DNA from: Sphingorhabdus sp. Alg231-15
GTDB taxonomy: Bacteria > Pseudomonadota > Alphaproteobacteria > Sphingomonadales > Sphingomonadaceae
NCBI RefSeq assembly: GCF_900149705.1
Contig: NZ_LT703001.1
Span: 868,001 to 932,000, forward strand
Length of the DNA: 64,000 bases
Direction of reading: 5' to 3'
A program made the position numbers and the translations under genes. Below the pieces are notes generated by a model. That model was not told where the DNA came from, did not search any database, and saw only the letters and a program-made list of their open reading frames with translations. Numbering within the stretch: position 1 is the first letter of the stretch; every line of letters starts with the position of its first letter. Below are positions 45,325-52,021 of the stretch, piece after piece.

Positions 45325-45841
45325 AATTGGGCACGGGAGCAGATGCCATGCGCACCAGCCGTGAATCCGCAACCGCAGCGCTACGATGGAAGGCGTGTTT
45401 TTTATATTCCGGATCACCGACGAGCGCTAAAAAGGATGCAAGATTGGGATAAGAGACAATGAAAACTGCATCCCATTTTTCATGTTCTGGTCCGATCAAG
45501 GTAAGCTGGGGCATTCCGAAATACACTACCTTTCCACCAGCCCGATTGGCAATAGGACCTGAATGGCGACTATATTCCGCGTAAGCCTGCTGGCCGGTCC
45601 AACCCTTGACTGCAAATGCGCTACCGTCTTCATAGCTCGCTTTGTCTTTGAACCGGATCATATTGAGCATGTGCAGCGGTTCATCTGCAGGAAGCTTCTG
45701 CATGGCAGCATAGGCTTTTGCATCGGAGTTTACGTATGTTGCGGGTGCCGTTTCATTGTCTTTGGCACCGACGGGCAAGGCCAATAATGAGGCCATCGTT
45801 AATGTCACAATGGATGTGACCTGGGCGGTAAATATTTTCAT
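45323..45841 (-). CDS. Exported DUF1330 domain protein (first tandem copy)
   Basis: This 172-residue protein has a signal peptide (cleavage near GAKD, residue 26) and a DUF1330 dimeric alpha-beta barrel domain: MLNMIRFKDKASY, then AYAEYSRHSGPIANRAGG, ending DPEYKKHAFHRSAAVADSRL. DUF1330 proteins are usually small and cytoplasmic, so export is notable. It is closely similar over its whole length to the neighbouring copy. Function is unknown. Confidence 0.87.
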   Translation of the reverse strand: MKIFTAQVTSIVTLTMASLLALPVGAKDNETAPATYVNSDAKAYAAMQKLPADEPLHMLNMIRFKDKASYEDGSAFAVKGWTGQQAYAEYSRHSGPIANRAGGKVVYFGMPQLTLIGPEHEKWDAVFIVSYPNLASFLALVGDPEYKKHAFHRSAAVADSRLVRMASAPVPN

Positions 45842-45904
45842 GGTTCAGATACCTTTCAAATGTTTGACTGAATTGACGATTCCCTTGCACTAAAGAATAA
45901 GCAG

Positions 45905-46429
45905 TTACTGTTTTGGAGCAGGCGCAGGAGCCATGCGAATTAGTCTGGAATCCGCGACCCCGGCCTTCCGATGAAAGGCATGTTTCTGATACTCCGGATC
46001 TTCAAAAAGAGCCTGTAAAATGGTCACATCGGGATAGTAGATGATGAAGATCGAGTCCCATTGCTCGTCTTCCGGGCCGATTAAAGTAAGCTGCGGTACA
46101 CCGGTATAGTGTGTGCTGCCACCCAGCCGCGCCACAATTGGCCCTGCGTGGCGGCGATATTCCGCATAGGCCTGAGCGCCAGTCCAGCCTTTCTTCGCAA
46201 ATTCACTGCCATCCGGATATTCTGCTTTGTCCTTTAGCTTGATCATATTGAGCATATGAATTTCTTCATCCATCGGCAGCTTGAACATTTCGCCCAGCGC
46301 CTTTGGGTTGGCATCGATATGACCGTGGTTCGCTGCCGCCTGGTGGTGTTCCGCAGCGGCTGGTGCTGCAGTGGATAGAACCAAAGAGGAGGCCATGATC
46401 GAAGTGATGAGTTTGATGATGAATTTCAT
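45905..46429 (-). CDS. Exported DUF1330 domain protein (second tandem copy)
   Basis: This 174-residue paralogue of the adjacent gene has a signal peptide ending near AAAEH (residue 28), a short His-rich linker (EHHQAAANHGH), and the DUF1330 domain. Shared blocks include HMLNMI, KGWTG, QAYAEY, PQLTLIGPE and KHAFHR. AAAGGTG precedes the ATG. It lies between the MAPEG gene and the other DUF1330 gene, with gaps of about 65 bp, so the three may form one transcript. Confidence 0.87.
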   Translation of the reverse strand: MKFIIKLITSIMASSLVLSTAAPAAAEHHQAAANHGHIDANPKALGEMFKLPMDEEIHMLNMIKLKDKAEYPDGSEFAKKGWTGAQAYAEYRRHAGPIVARLGGSTHYTGVPQLTLIGPEDEQWDSIFIIYYPDVTILQALFEDPEYQKHAFHRKAGVADSRLIRMAPAPAPKQ

Positions 46430-46495
46430 AATGTGAGCACCTTTAGAGAATTCGGTCGAAAACTTGCTAATTGTGGTTATTGATGACGCCTGTTT

Positions 46496-46921
46496 TCAAA
46501 GTGTTGCAAGAAGGTAGGCAAGATACAGACCGAGTGCGATGCCGGTTAATCCAGTACCCATCGCACCGATCATTCTGAAAAATACAAATGGCGTGAATGA
46601 ACTGCCATCGGCATGAGAGCCGGAAAGCGATGAGAACCCAACTGCATGCGATATGCGTGCAATCACAAAAATAGCCGCAAAAATAGTCACGGCGGTGCCT
46701 CCGCCTGTAATTCCTTCGACCAGTGCAAGGATGACAAGAAACAGCGCTCCATTCTCAGCAAGATTGCCATGACGCCGAACCTTCCGTTCAAGCTCCCGGT
46801 CTTCAGAATAGCCAACACCAATTTTGGCCTTTGCCCGGTGCGAGCCCGCATTCATCATCAAACACTGCTGCAATATTATCAGGAAAGCGCCTGCCATTGC
46901 TGTGGTAAGAGGATAGACCAT
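46496..46921 (-). CDS. MAPEG family membrane protein
   Basis: This 141-residue inner-membrane protein has four helices and MAPEG signatures (RAKAKIGVGYSEDRELERKVRRHGN, shown here in parts as DRELERKVR and RHGNLAEN). Family members are glutathione-dependent transferases or peroxidases. Start 46921 follows GGCGGAG; an upstream frame to 46963 lacks a site. Its placement beside GST and peroxiredoxin genes supports a detoxification role. Confidence 0.87.
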   Translation of the reverse strand: MVYPLTTAMAGAFLIILQQCLMMNAGSHRAKAKIGVGYSEDRELERKVRRHGNLAENGALFLVILALVEGITGGGTAVTIFAAIFVIARISHAVGFSSLSGSHADGSSFTPFVFFRMIGAMGTGLTGIALGLYLAYLLATL

Positions 46922-47080
46922 TTTAGTACTCCGCCATTTTTGTGGTTTGATTTGAATGATCACCGAGGATCGTTCATCCGTTATTGGCGGTGCACTAATC
47001 TGTTGTCATTTGGTAGTTGTGCAACTTGGTGGCTTACTCATGCGCCATTGAATTTTGCTCAAGCGTTATTTGCCGTTGAT

Positions 47081-47980
47081 CTAAATGATCCCCAGGAACT
47101 CATGTTTGGCATCACGAAGGACCTTTTCGGCAAAAGTCATGAACGCCTTGATCCGCGCCGTCCGCTTTAGATCACTGTGCGTCAGCAGCCAGATATCACG
47201 TGCCTTGATCGGTTTCTTTTTTGTGGCCCGGACCAGTTGCGGTTCGCGGTCTCCTATAAAACAGGGGATCATGGCTAGACCTAGGCCGCCCTTAGCCGCT
47301 GACAATTGCATCGCCGCTCCCGGAAAACATCCCCACATCGGCACTTTGCTAAACTCTGTTTCCTTCGTCCATTCCGGGAATTTGTTATCATCAGCATCCC
47401 ACGCAACCCATCTTGCAGCTTCCGGATCATTTTCGAAATCCTGAGAATCCAGATATTCCTGAGTTGCGTATACGGTTTGATTATAGGTGATGATGCGTTT
47501 TCCCACGAGCGATTGCGGTGGATTGTTATCAATGCGGATCGCTATATCAGCCTCCCTTCTCGAAACATCCAATATACTGGTCGTCGCGATCATATGCACT
47601 TCGATGCCCGGATGCATGTCGGTAAATTCTGACAATCTGGGGCCAAATGTATGAACGGCAATCGGCTCCGCCATTGTTACGGTCACGACACCGCTCATAT
47701 CGCCATCCTGCCCTGATATTGATCGTTCGGCGCTATTCAGCCGCCCCCCGCAATCTTGTACAGCGGTGACAAATTCCTCGCCGGCGGCGTTCAGGACAAA
47801 GCCTTCAGGCTGTCGATCAAAGAGCTTTGTACCCAGTGCGTATTCGAGACTATCTATCCGGCGGCTCACTGTGGAATGATGAACGCCAAGCGCCCGAGCA
47901 GCCCGTCGGACCGATCCAGCATCCGCAACTACGGCGAAGCTTTTCACCTCTTCCCAATCCAGATGTTGTGCGCCCAGCAT
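47081..47980 (-). CDS. LysR family transcriptional regulator
   Basis: This 299-residue regulator has an N-terminal winged helix-turn-helix (about residues 10-68, with SVRRAARALGVHHSTVSRR in the recognition region) and a substrate-binding domain. It is divergent from the peroxiredoxin-GST-hydrolase-GST genes across 130 bp, the usual place for a LysR regulator of the opposite operon. Repeats of TCAGCAA/TTGCTGA lie in that gap. Confidence 0.92.
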   Translation of the reverse strand: MLGAQHLDWEEVKSFAVVADAGSVRRAARALGVHHSTVSRRIDSLEYALGTKLFDRQPEGFVLNAAGEEFVTAVQDCGGRLNSAERSISGQDGDMSGVVTVTMAEPIAVHTFGPRLSEFTDMHPGIEVHMIATTSILDVSRREADIAIRIDNNPPQSLVGKRIITYNQTVYATQEYLDSQDFENDPEAARWVAWDADDNKFPEWTKETEFSKVPMWGCFPGAAMQLSAAKGGLGLAMIPCFIGDREPQLVRATKKKPIKARDIWLLTHSDLKRTARIKAFMTFAEKVLRDAKHEFLGII

Positions 47981-47992
47981 GCATTGTCTCCC

Positions 47993-48048
47993 TCAGCAAC
48001 TCGTAGTGGCTATCTGATGCAACAGCAAGGTGCGATGTGAATTGCTGA
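47993..48048. promoter_or_regulatory. Candidate LysR binding region with CAGCAA/TTGCTG repeats
   Basis: TCAGCAA (47993-47999) and TTGCTGA (48042-48048) are exact inverted copies 42 bp apart. CAGCAA occurs again at 48023-48028, forming a closer inverted pair with TTGCTG. LysR regulators often bind two such sites in the divergent promoter; here this is inferred. Confidence 0.4.
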
Positions 48049-48110
48049 CGGCTCACTGGTGAAACGATATCAGCACGATCTAGATCATTAGCCTATGGAG
48101 AATTTCCAAC

Positions 48111-48770
48111 ATGTCGCTTCAATCCTTGCTTCAGGCGCAAATGGCAAACTCTGTCACGCAAATCCCACCTGAAGCACTCGAGGTCATGCGCGCCGCAGAC
48201 GACGAACTTAAAGAACGGAAGGTTGGTGCAGATGCGCTAAAGGTTGGAGATTTTCTGCCTTATGCAACGCTCAGTGATGCAACTGGAAACGCTGTTTCAT
48301 TGTCTAGCCTCAACGAGGAAGGTCCCCTCATCATAACCTTTTATCGAGGCGGATGGTGTCCCTACTGCAATCTGGAGCTTAAGGCGTATCAGAATATTCT
48401 TGGCGAGATCACCGGCCTTGGCGGTCAACTGATTGCAATTTCACCCGAGAAGCCAGACAATTCGCTGACGACCATCGAAAAAAATGCTCTCACATTTCCG
48501 GTTTTAACGGACACCGGAAATCGACTTGCCAAAGCCCTAGGAATTGCATTCGAGTTACCCGCGGAACTGCAGCAGCTATTCACAAATTTTGGCATGAATC
48601 TGGATGGACTAAATGCCGAAACCGGTTGGGCGCTTCCTATCCCGGCAACATTTGTAGTGGGCGGCAATGGCCAGATAGTTCTTGCCGATGTTGATATAAA
48701 ATATACCCGCAGACTTGAACCATCGGAGGCACTCGCCGCGTTAAAGTCCTTAACCGCTGCAACAGCTTGA
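48111..48770 (+). CDS. Peroxiredoxin-like AhpC/TSA thioredoxin-fold protein
   Basis: This 219-residue thiol protein has the AhpC/TSA domain with the redox pair Cys83-Pro-Tyr-Cys86 (GGWCPYC) in place of the usual Prx PxxxTxxC. That motif points to a peroxiredoxin-like or thioredoxin-like reductant. GGAG precedes the ATG. It heads a four-gene run with two GSTs and a hydrolase, divergent from LysR. Confidence 0.88.
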   Translation: MSLQSLLQAQMANSVTQIPPEALEVMRAADDELKERKVGADALKVGDFLPYATLSDATGNAVSLSSLNEEGPLIITFYRGGWCPYCNLELKAYQNILGEITGLGGQLIAISPEKPDNSLTTIEKNALTFPVLTDTGNRLAKALGIAFELPAELQQLFTNFGMNLDGLNAETGWALPIPATFVVGGNGQIVLADVDIKYTRRLEPSEALAALKSLTAATA

Positions 48771-48824
48771 ATGCTTTCAAATTCTACTCAATGATCATCA
48801 CGCATAACATAAAGGGAGCATGCG

Positions 48825-49439
48825 ATGATTGATCTATATACTTCAACGACACCAAATGGCCGTAAGATATCAATAGCGTTGGAGGAAATGGGGCTGCCTT
48901 ATCAGGTTCACGCCATTAACCTTCAAAATGATGAGCAGTATGCGCCAGATTTTCTAAAAATAAGCCCAAACAACAAAATACCAGCCATTGTGGATAGTGA
49001 TAATGGCGTGAGCGTTTTTGAATCGGGTGCAATCCTCACATATCTGGCAGAGAAGACAGGTCAGTTTTTGCCCACCGATACACCTGCAAGGATAGAAGTT
49101 CTGGAATGGCTTGCTTGGCAAACAGCTGGGCTGGGACCGATGCTTGGGCAATTAAATCACTTCCTCAATGTCGCCGATGAAAAACTCCCCTACGCGATAA
49201 AACGCTTCTCGGATGAAATGATCAGACTTCTTGGTGTTCTCGATAAGCAACTGGCGAAGCATGAAAATGTGGCAGGCGATTATTCCATTGCGGATATGGC
49301 CATCTATCCGTGGTCATCGGCCGCCTATGACGGTGCAAAAGCCTTAATCGGAACTTCATTCAAAAATCTGGAAACCTGGCATGAAACCATGGCGGCTCGG
49401 CCAGCAGTTCAGGCGGGTATGGCGGTTCCGGACGTCTAG
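48825..49439 (+). CDS. Glutathione S-transferase (YfcG/Ure2p-like)
   Basis: This is a 204-residue soluble GST with a thioredoxin-fold N-terminal domain (LYTSTTPNGRKISIALEE, with the TPNG active segment) and SPNNKIPAI for glutathione binding. The all-helical C-terminal domain contains YSIADMAIYPW. The TTPNG motif groups it with YfcG-type disulfide-bond reductases. GGGAG precedes the ATG. Confidence 0.9.
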   Translation: MIDLYTSTTPNGRKISIALEEMGLPYQVHAINLQNDEQYAPDFLKISPNNKIPAIVDSDNGVSVFESGAILTYLAEKTGQFLPTDTPARIEVLEWLAWQTAGLGPMLGQLNHFLNVADEKLPYAIKRFSDEMIRLLGVLDKQLAKHENVAGDYSIADMAIYPWSSAAYDGAKALIGTSFKNLETWHETMAARPAVQAGMAVPDV

Positions 49440-49487
49440 TTCATATTCGCGCATTGTGGCGCGACAATTCTAAACGGGAGTAAGATA

Positions 49488-50531
49488 GTGAAGAAAATAT
49501 TGCTGAGTATATTGGGGATAGCTGTTCTTGCCGTGGCAATTGCGGGCATTGTTTTAACCCGTGATGGAGAATTGAAAACGCCTACTGGAGAGGGCATGGT
49601 AGCCTTAGAGAATGGTAATTTTGAAGCATTTCCTTTGCCTGACTATGCCGCCAAGTTTGTCGGAGACGACTATAAAAGCTACTTCGTCGAGGTAGAGCCC
49701 AACATCAAAGTCCACGTGTTGGAGGTTGGCTCTGGCTATCCTGTTTATATGCAGCACGGTCTTCCCACATCCGGGTTCCTTTATCGCAAGGTTGCAGATG
49801 AATTGCCGCGGGACCAATTCCGTATCATCATGCCCACTATCGTCGGGCTGGGTTTTTCAAGCAAGATTCCAGCCGGCCAGCACACGCTTGAGAATCATAT
49901 CAGCTGGATGAACGCGACCTTGAATGGATTGGCGATCGAAGAAGCCATTTTTGTCGGCCATGATTGGGGCGGTCCCATTGGCATGGGCGCGCTTGCCCGT
50001 TCTCCTGAATTATTGAAGGGCGCAGTGATCCTGAATACCGTACTCGATTCGGCTAAAGAAGAACGAGATCTGGCGCCCCCTCTTGTCGTCGCGAATACGC
50101 CTGTGGCTGGTGAGATTTTGTTTGAGGGCCTTGTATCCATATTTGGGCAACTACCGTCCTTTCAGGCAGACCCTGCCTCGATGCCGGAAGACGTCATCCA
50201 GCTTTATGAAAAACCGGTGCGGGATAGCGGTAATGCCAAGGGCATATTGGCGATGATGCGCATGTCCCCAGACGGCCCGGATCACCCCAGTTCAAAACAG
50301 TATCGAGAACTGGAAGAATATTATCAGGGACGCGAGTTTCCGACGGAAATAGTTTGGGGAATGCAGGATTCCATTTTGGCTAAAAGACTGTCGGACATGA
50401 AAAAGAATTTCCCCAATGCGGTCGTGACCGAAACGCAAGGAGGGCATTTTTTGCAGGAAGAAACACCTGAAGAAATTGCCTCCGCCGTGCTGCGGGTTTA
50501 CTCCCGAATTCAACCCGTCGCAGAAGAATAG
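49488..50531 (+). CDS. Membrane-anchored alpha/beta hydrolase, haloalkane dehalogenase/epoxide hydrolase-like
   Basis: This 347-residue protein has one N-terminal hydrophobic segment (residues 4-23) that is a signal peptide or anchor. The nucleophile elbow GHDWGG holds Asp159 instead of Ser, as in haloalkane dehalogenases and epoxide hydrolases. The oxyanion block HGLPTSGFLYRKV resembles the HGxPTxSYLYRK of those enzymes. The catalytic His is probably His320 in GGHFLQEE. The start is GTG with GGGAG upstream. Dehalogenation versus epoxide hydrolysis is not resolved by sequence. Confidence 0.87.
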   Translation: MKKILLSILGIAVLAVAIAGIVLTRDGELKTPTGEGMVALENGNFEAFPLPDYAAKFVGDDYKSYFVEVEPNIKVHVLEVGSGYPVYMQHGLPTSGFLYRKVADELPRDQFRIIMPTIVGLGFSSKIPAGQHTLENHISWMNATLNGLAIEEAIFVGHDWGGPIGMGALARSPELLKGAVILNTVLDSAKEERDLAPPLVVANTPVAGEILFEGLVSIFGQLPSFQADPASMPEDVIQLYEKPVRDSGNAKGILAMMRMSPDGPDHPSSKQYRELEEYYQGREFPTEIVWGMQDSILAKRLSDMKKNFPNAVVTETQGGHFLQEETPEEIASAVLRVYSRIQPVAEE

Positions 50532-50551
50532 AATCAAATGGAACCCAGCAT

Positions 50552-51319
50552 ATGAAATCAGTAAAACTATTCGGTTATTCAACCAGCCCCTATGTCCGGA
50601 AAACTGGTTGTTTTCTCTACTATAAAGGTATCGATTTTACACATGTTCCTGTCAATCCTATGGAGCCTGAAGCCACCATTGGATTCACCGAACAAACTCA
50701 GGTTCCTGTGCTGGAAATTGACGGCGAATGGAGACTGGAATCTTCTGCCCATGCGCATTGGCTAGACGAGCTATTTCCGGAAAAGCCTCTTTGCCCTGCA
50801 CAGCATAAAGCAAAGATCGAAGAAATCGACAAATGGGTTAGCGATACTTTTCTTCTGAGCATCTTCAGATATTCGATTGATGGTGAAATGAATCACCGCT
50901 TCCGGCAAGCAGGCTGGCGTTTAGCCGCGATCCTAAGCGCACAGACACCGCTTCCCGAACAAGCTCGCCATCTATGGCCCGAAGCTTTGAAAAAAGCACC
51001 GTTCATTCAAGATATGGCTAAACATATGGATTTGACCGAAAGCTACCAAGATATGCAGCTTCGGATAGCGGGCGAACTTGTAGGCCATATTGGTGATGGC
51101 CCCTATCTGGGATCACTCGATCAGCCAACCATGCTCGACTTTGCCATTTTTCCACAAATGGTATGGGGATATATGTTCGGATTGGAAGAACATCTGAGCG
51201 CGGCAGCACATCCAGTTATCAAAGCATGGCTGCAGCGCGTTGCAGTCCATTTGCCCGACAATCCTACGCTATCGCCGGATTTTATGCAGGTACACTCAAT
51301 TGCTGATGGTTTGAGTTGA
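50552..51319 (+). CDS. Glutathione S-transferase-like protein
   Basis: This is a 255-residue GST-fold protein with an N-terminal thioredoxin-like domain (YSTSPYVRKTGCFLYYKG, with Ser/Pro-Tyr active segment and a nearby Cys) and QVPVLEIDGEW. The C-terminal helical domain includes YLGSLDQPTMLDFAIFPQ. It is the last gene of the peroxiredoxin-led run. Substrate is unknown. Confidence 0.85.
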   Translation: MKSVKLFGYSTSPYVRKTGCFLYYKGIDFTHVPVNPMEPEATIGFTEQTQVPVLEIDGEWRLESSAHAHWLDELFPEKPLCPAQHKAKIEEIDKWVSDTFLLSIFRYSIDGEMNHRFRQAGWRLAAILSAQTPLPEQARHLWPEALKKAPFIQDMAKHMDLTESYQDMQLRIAGELVGHIGDGPYLGSLDQPTMLDFAIFPQMVWGYMFGLEEHLSAAAHPVIKAWLQRVAVHLPDNPTLSPDFMQVHSIADGLS

Positions 51320-51332
51320 TTGTGATTAGCTC

Positions 51333-51362
51333 ATGTCCGCTTTTGCGTCCTTAGCGGACGTT
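51333..51362. repeat. Dispersed palindromic repeat, copy 2
   Basis: Arms ATGTCCGCT (51333-51341) and AGCGGACGT (51353-51361) enclose a TTTGCG-type loop. It lies between the GST gene and the convergent lipoprotein gene. Confidence 0.82.
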
Positions 51363-51395
51363 GGCGATTTCGTATCGCGAAGATATATTGAACGA

Positions 51396-51779
51396 TCACA
51401 ACTTGATGCAGCGTTGTTCGAAATCAGAATAGCGAAAATTCTCAACATCAATAAAAATTGAATTTTCCGAACCATCGGGGTTCGTAATCGGATCACGACG
51501 GAATCTAGATCGAACTTTCAACCCAGTGGCATTACATATTTTGATCAATAGATGATTTGGGCCGACCCAGTCCAACTCGATCTCATCTACTATGGCTCCG
51601 TCTGCTTCCAGTGCAATACCAGGATGCAGCAATTTGCCATCGTTTCGGTTCTCCAAATTGATACGTGTTAGATTGCTGCTCATTGCTCCACGCAACATCA
51701 CCGAAACTTTCGCAACAGCCTTTCCATCCGGAGATTGTGCTGACGATTTTGATGTCCAGTTTCCGCAGGAGCAAACCAA
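51396..51779 (-). CDS. Small lipoprotein-like unknown with disrupted signal sequence
   Basis: This 127-residue frame begins at a TTG with VCSCGNW, then SPDGKAVAKVSVMLRG and LDWVGPNHLLIKI, a pattern seen in small envelope lipoproteins (DUF5412-like at most; not certain). An ATG at 51817 encodes a good signal start, MTLKFILALPF, but in another frame. One extra A in the six-A run (51783-51788) would join the two into a lipoprotein with LVCSC as lipobox. So the gene is either a recent frameshift, a phase-variable site or a sequencing error. Confidence 0.55.
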   Translation of the reverse strand: MVCSCGNWTSKSSAQSPDGKAVAKVSVMLRGAMSSNLTRINLENRNDGKLLHPGIALEADGAIVDEIELDWVGPNHLLIKICNATGLKVRSRFRRDPITNPDGSENSIFIDVENFRYSDFEQRCIKL

Positions 51780-51856
51780 ACTAAAAAAGGCAAAGCCAAA
51801 ATGAATTTAAGTGTCATTTCGATATGCTATCAGGTGATAATGATCGTCACAAATAC

Positions 51857-51887
51857 AATGTCCGCTCTTGCACCCAATGCGGACATT
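51857..51887. repeat. Dispersed palindromic repeat, copy 3
   Basis: Perfect arms AATGTCCGC (51857-51865) and GCGGACATT (51879-51887) enclose a CTTGCACCCA-type loop. It lies in the divergent gap between the lipoprotein and the acylase, so it cannot be a terminator for either gene. Confidence 0.85.
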
Positions 51888-51906
51888 AGCGTTGCGGCGA
51901 CTATAT

Positions 51907-51922
51907 CCCGACAGCGGACATT
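51907..51922. repeat. Dispersed palindromic repeat, half copy 4
   Basis: CCCGACAGCGGACATT matches the loop end and right arm of the repeat family. The left arm is missing. It lies 20 bp after copy 3. Confidence 0.6.
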
Positions 51923-52021
51923 GTCGCTTAACTCAAATTTCGATCAGTCGAACATTGCACTCTCCTTCACGATAGCTATGCTTTTCAATACGGAAACTAA
52001 TAGAGTTTGGATCAACAGATA

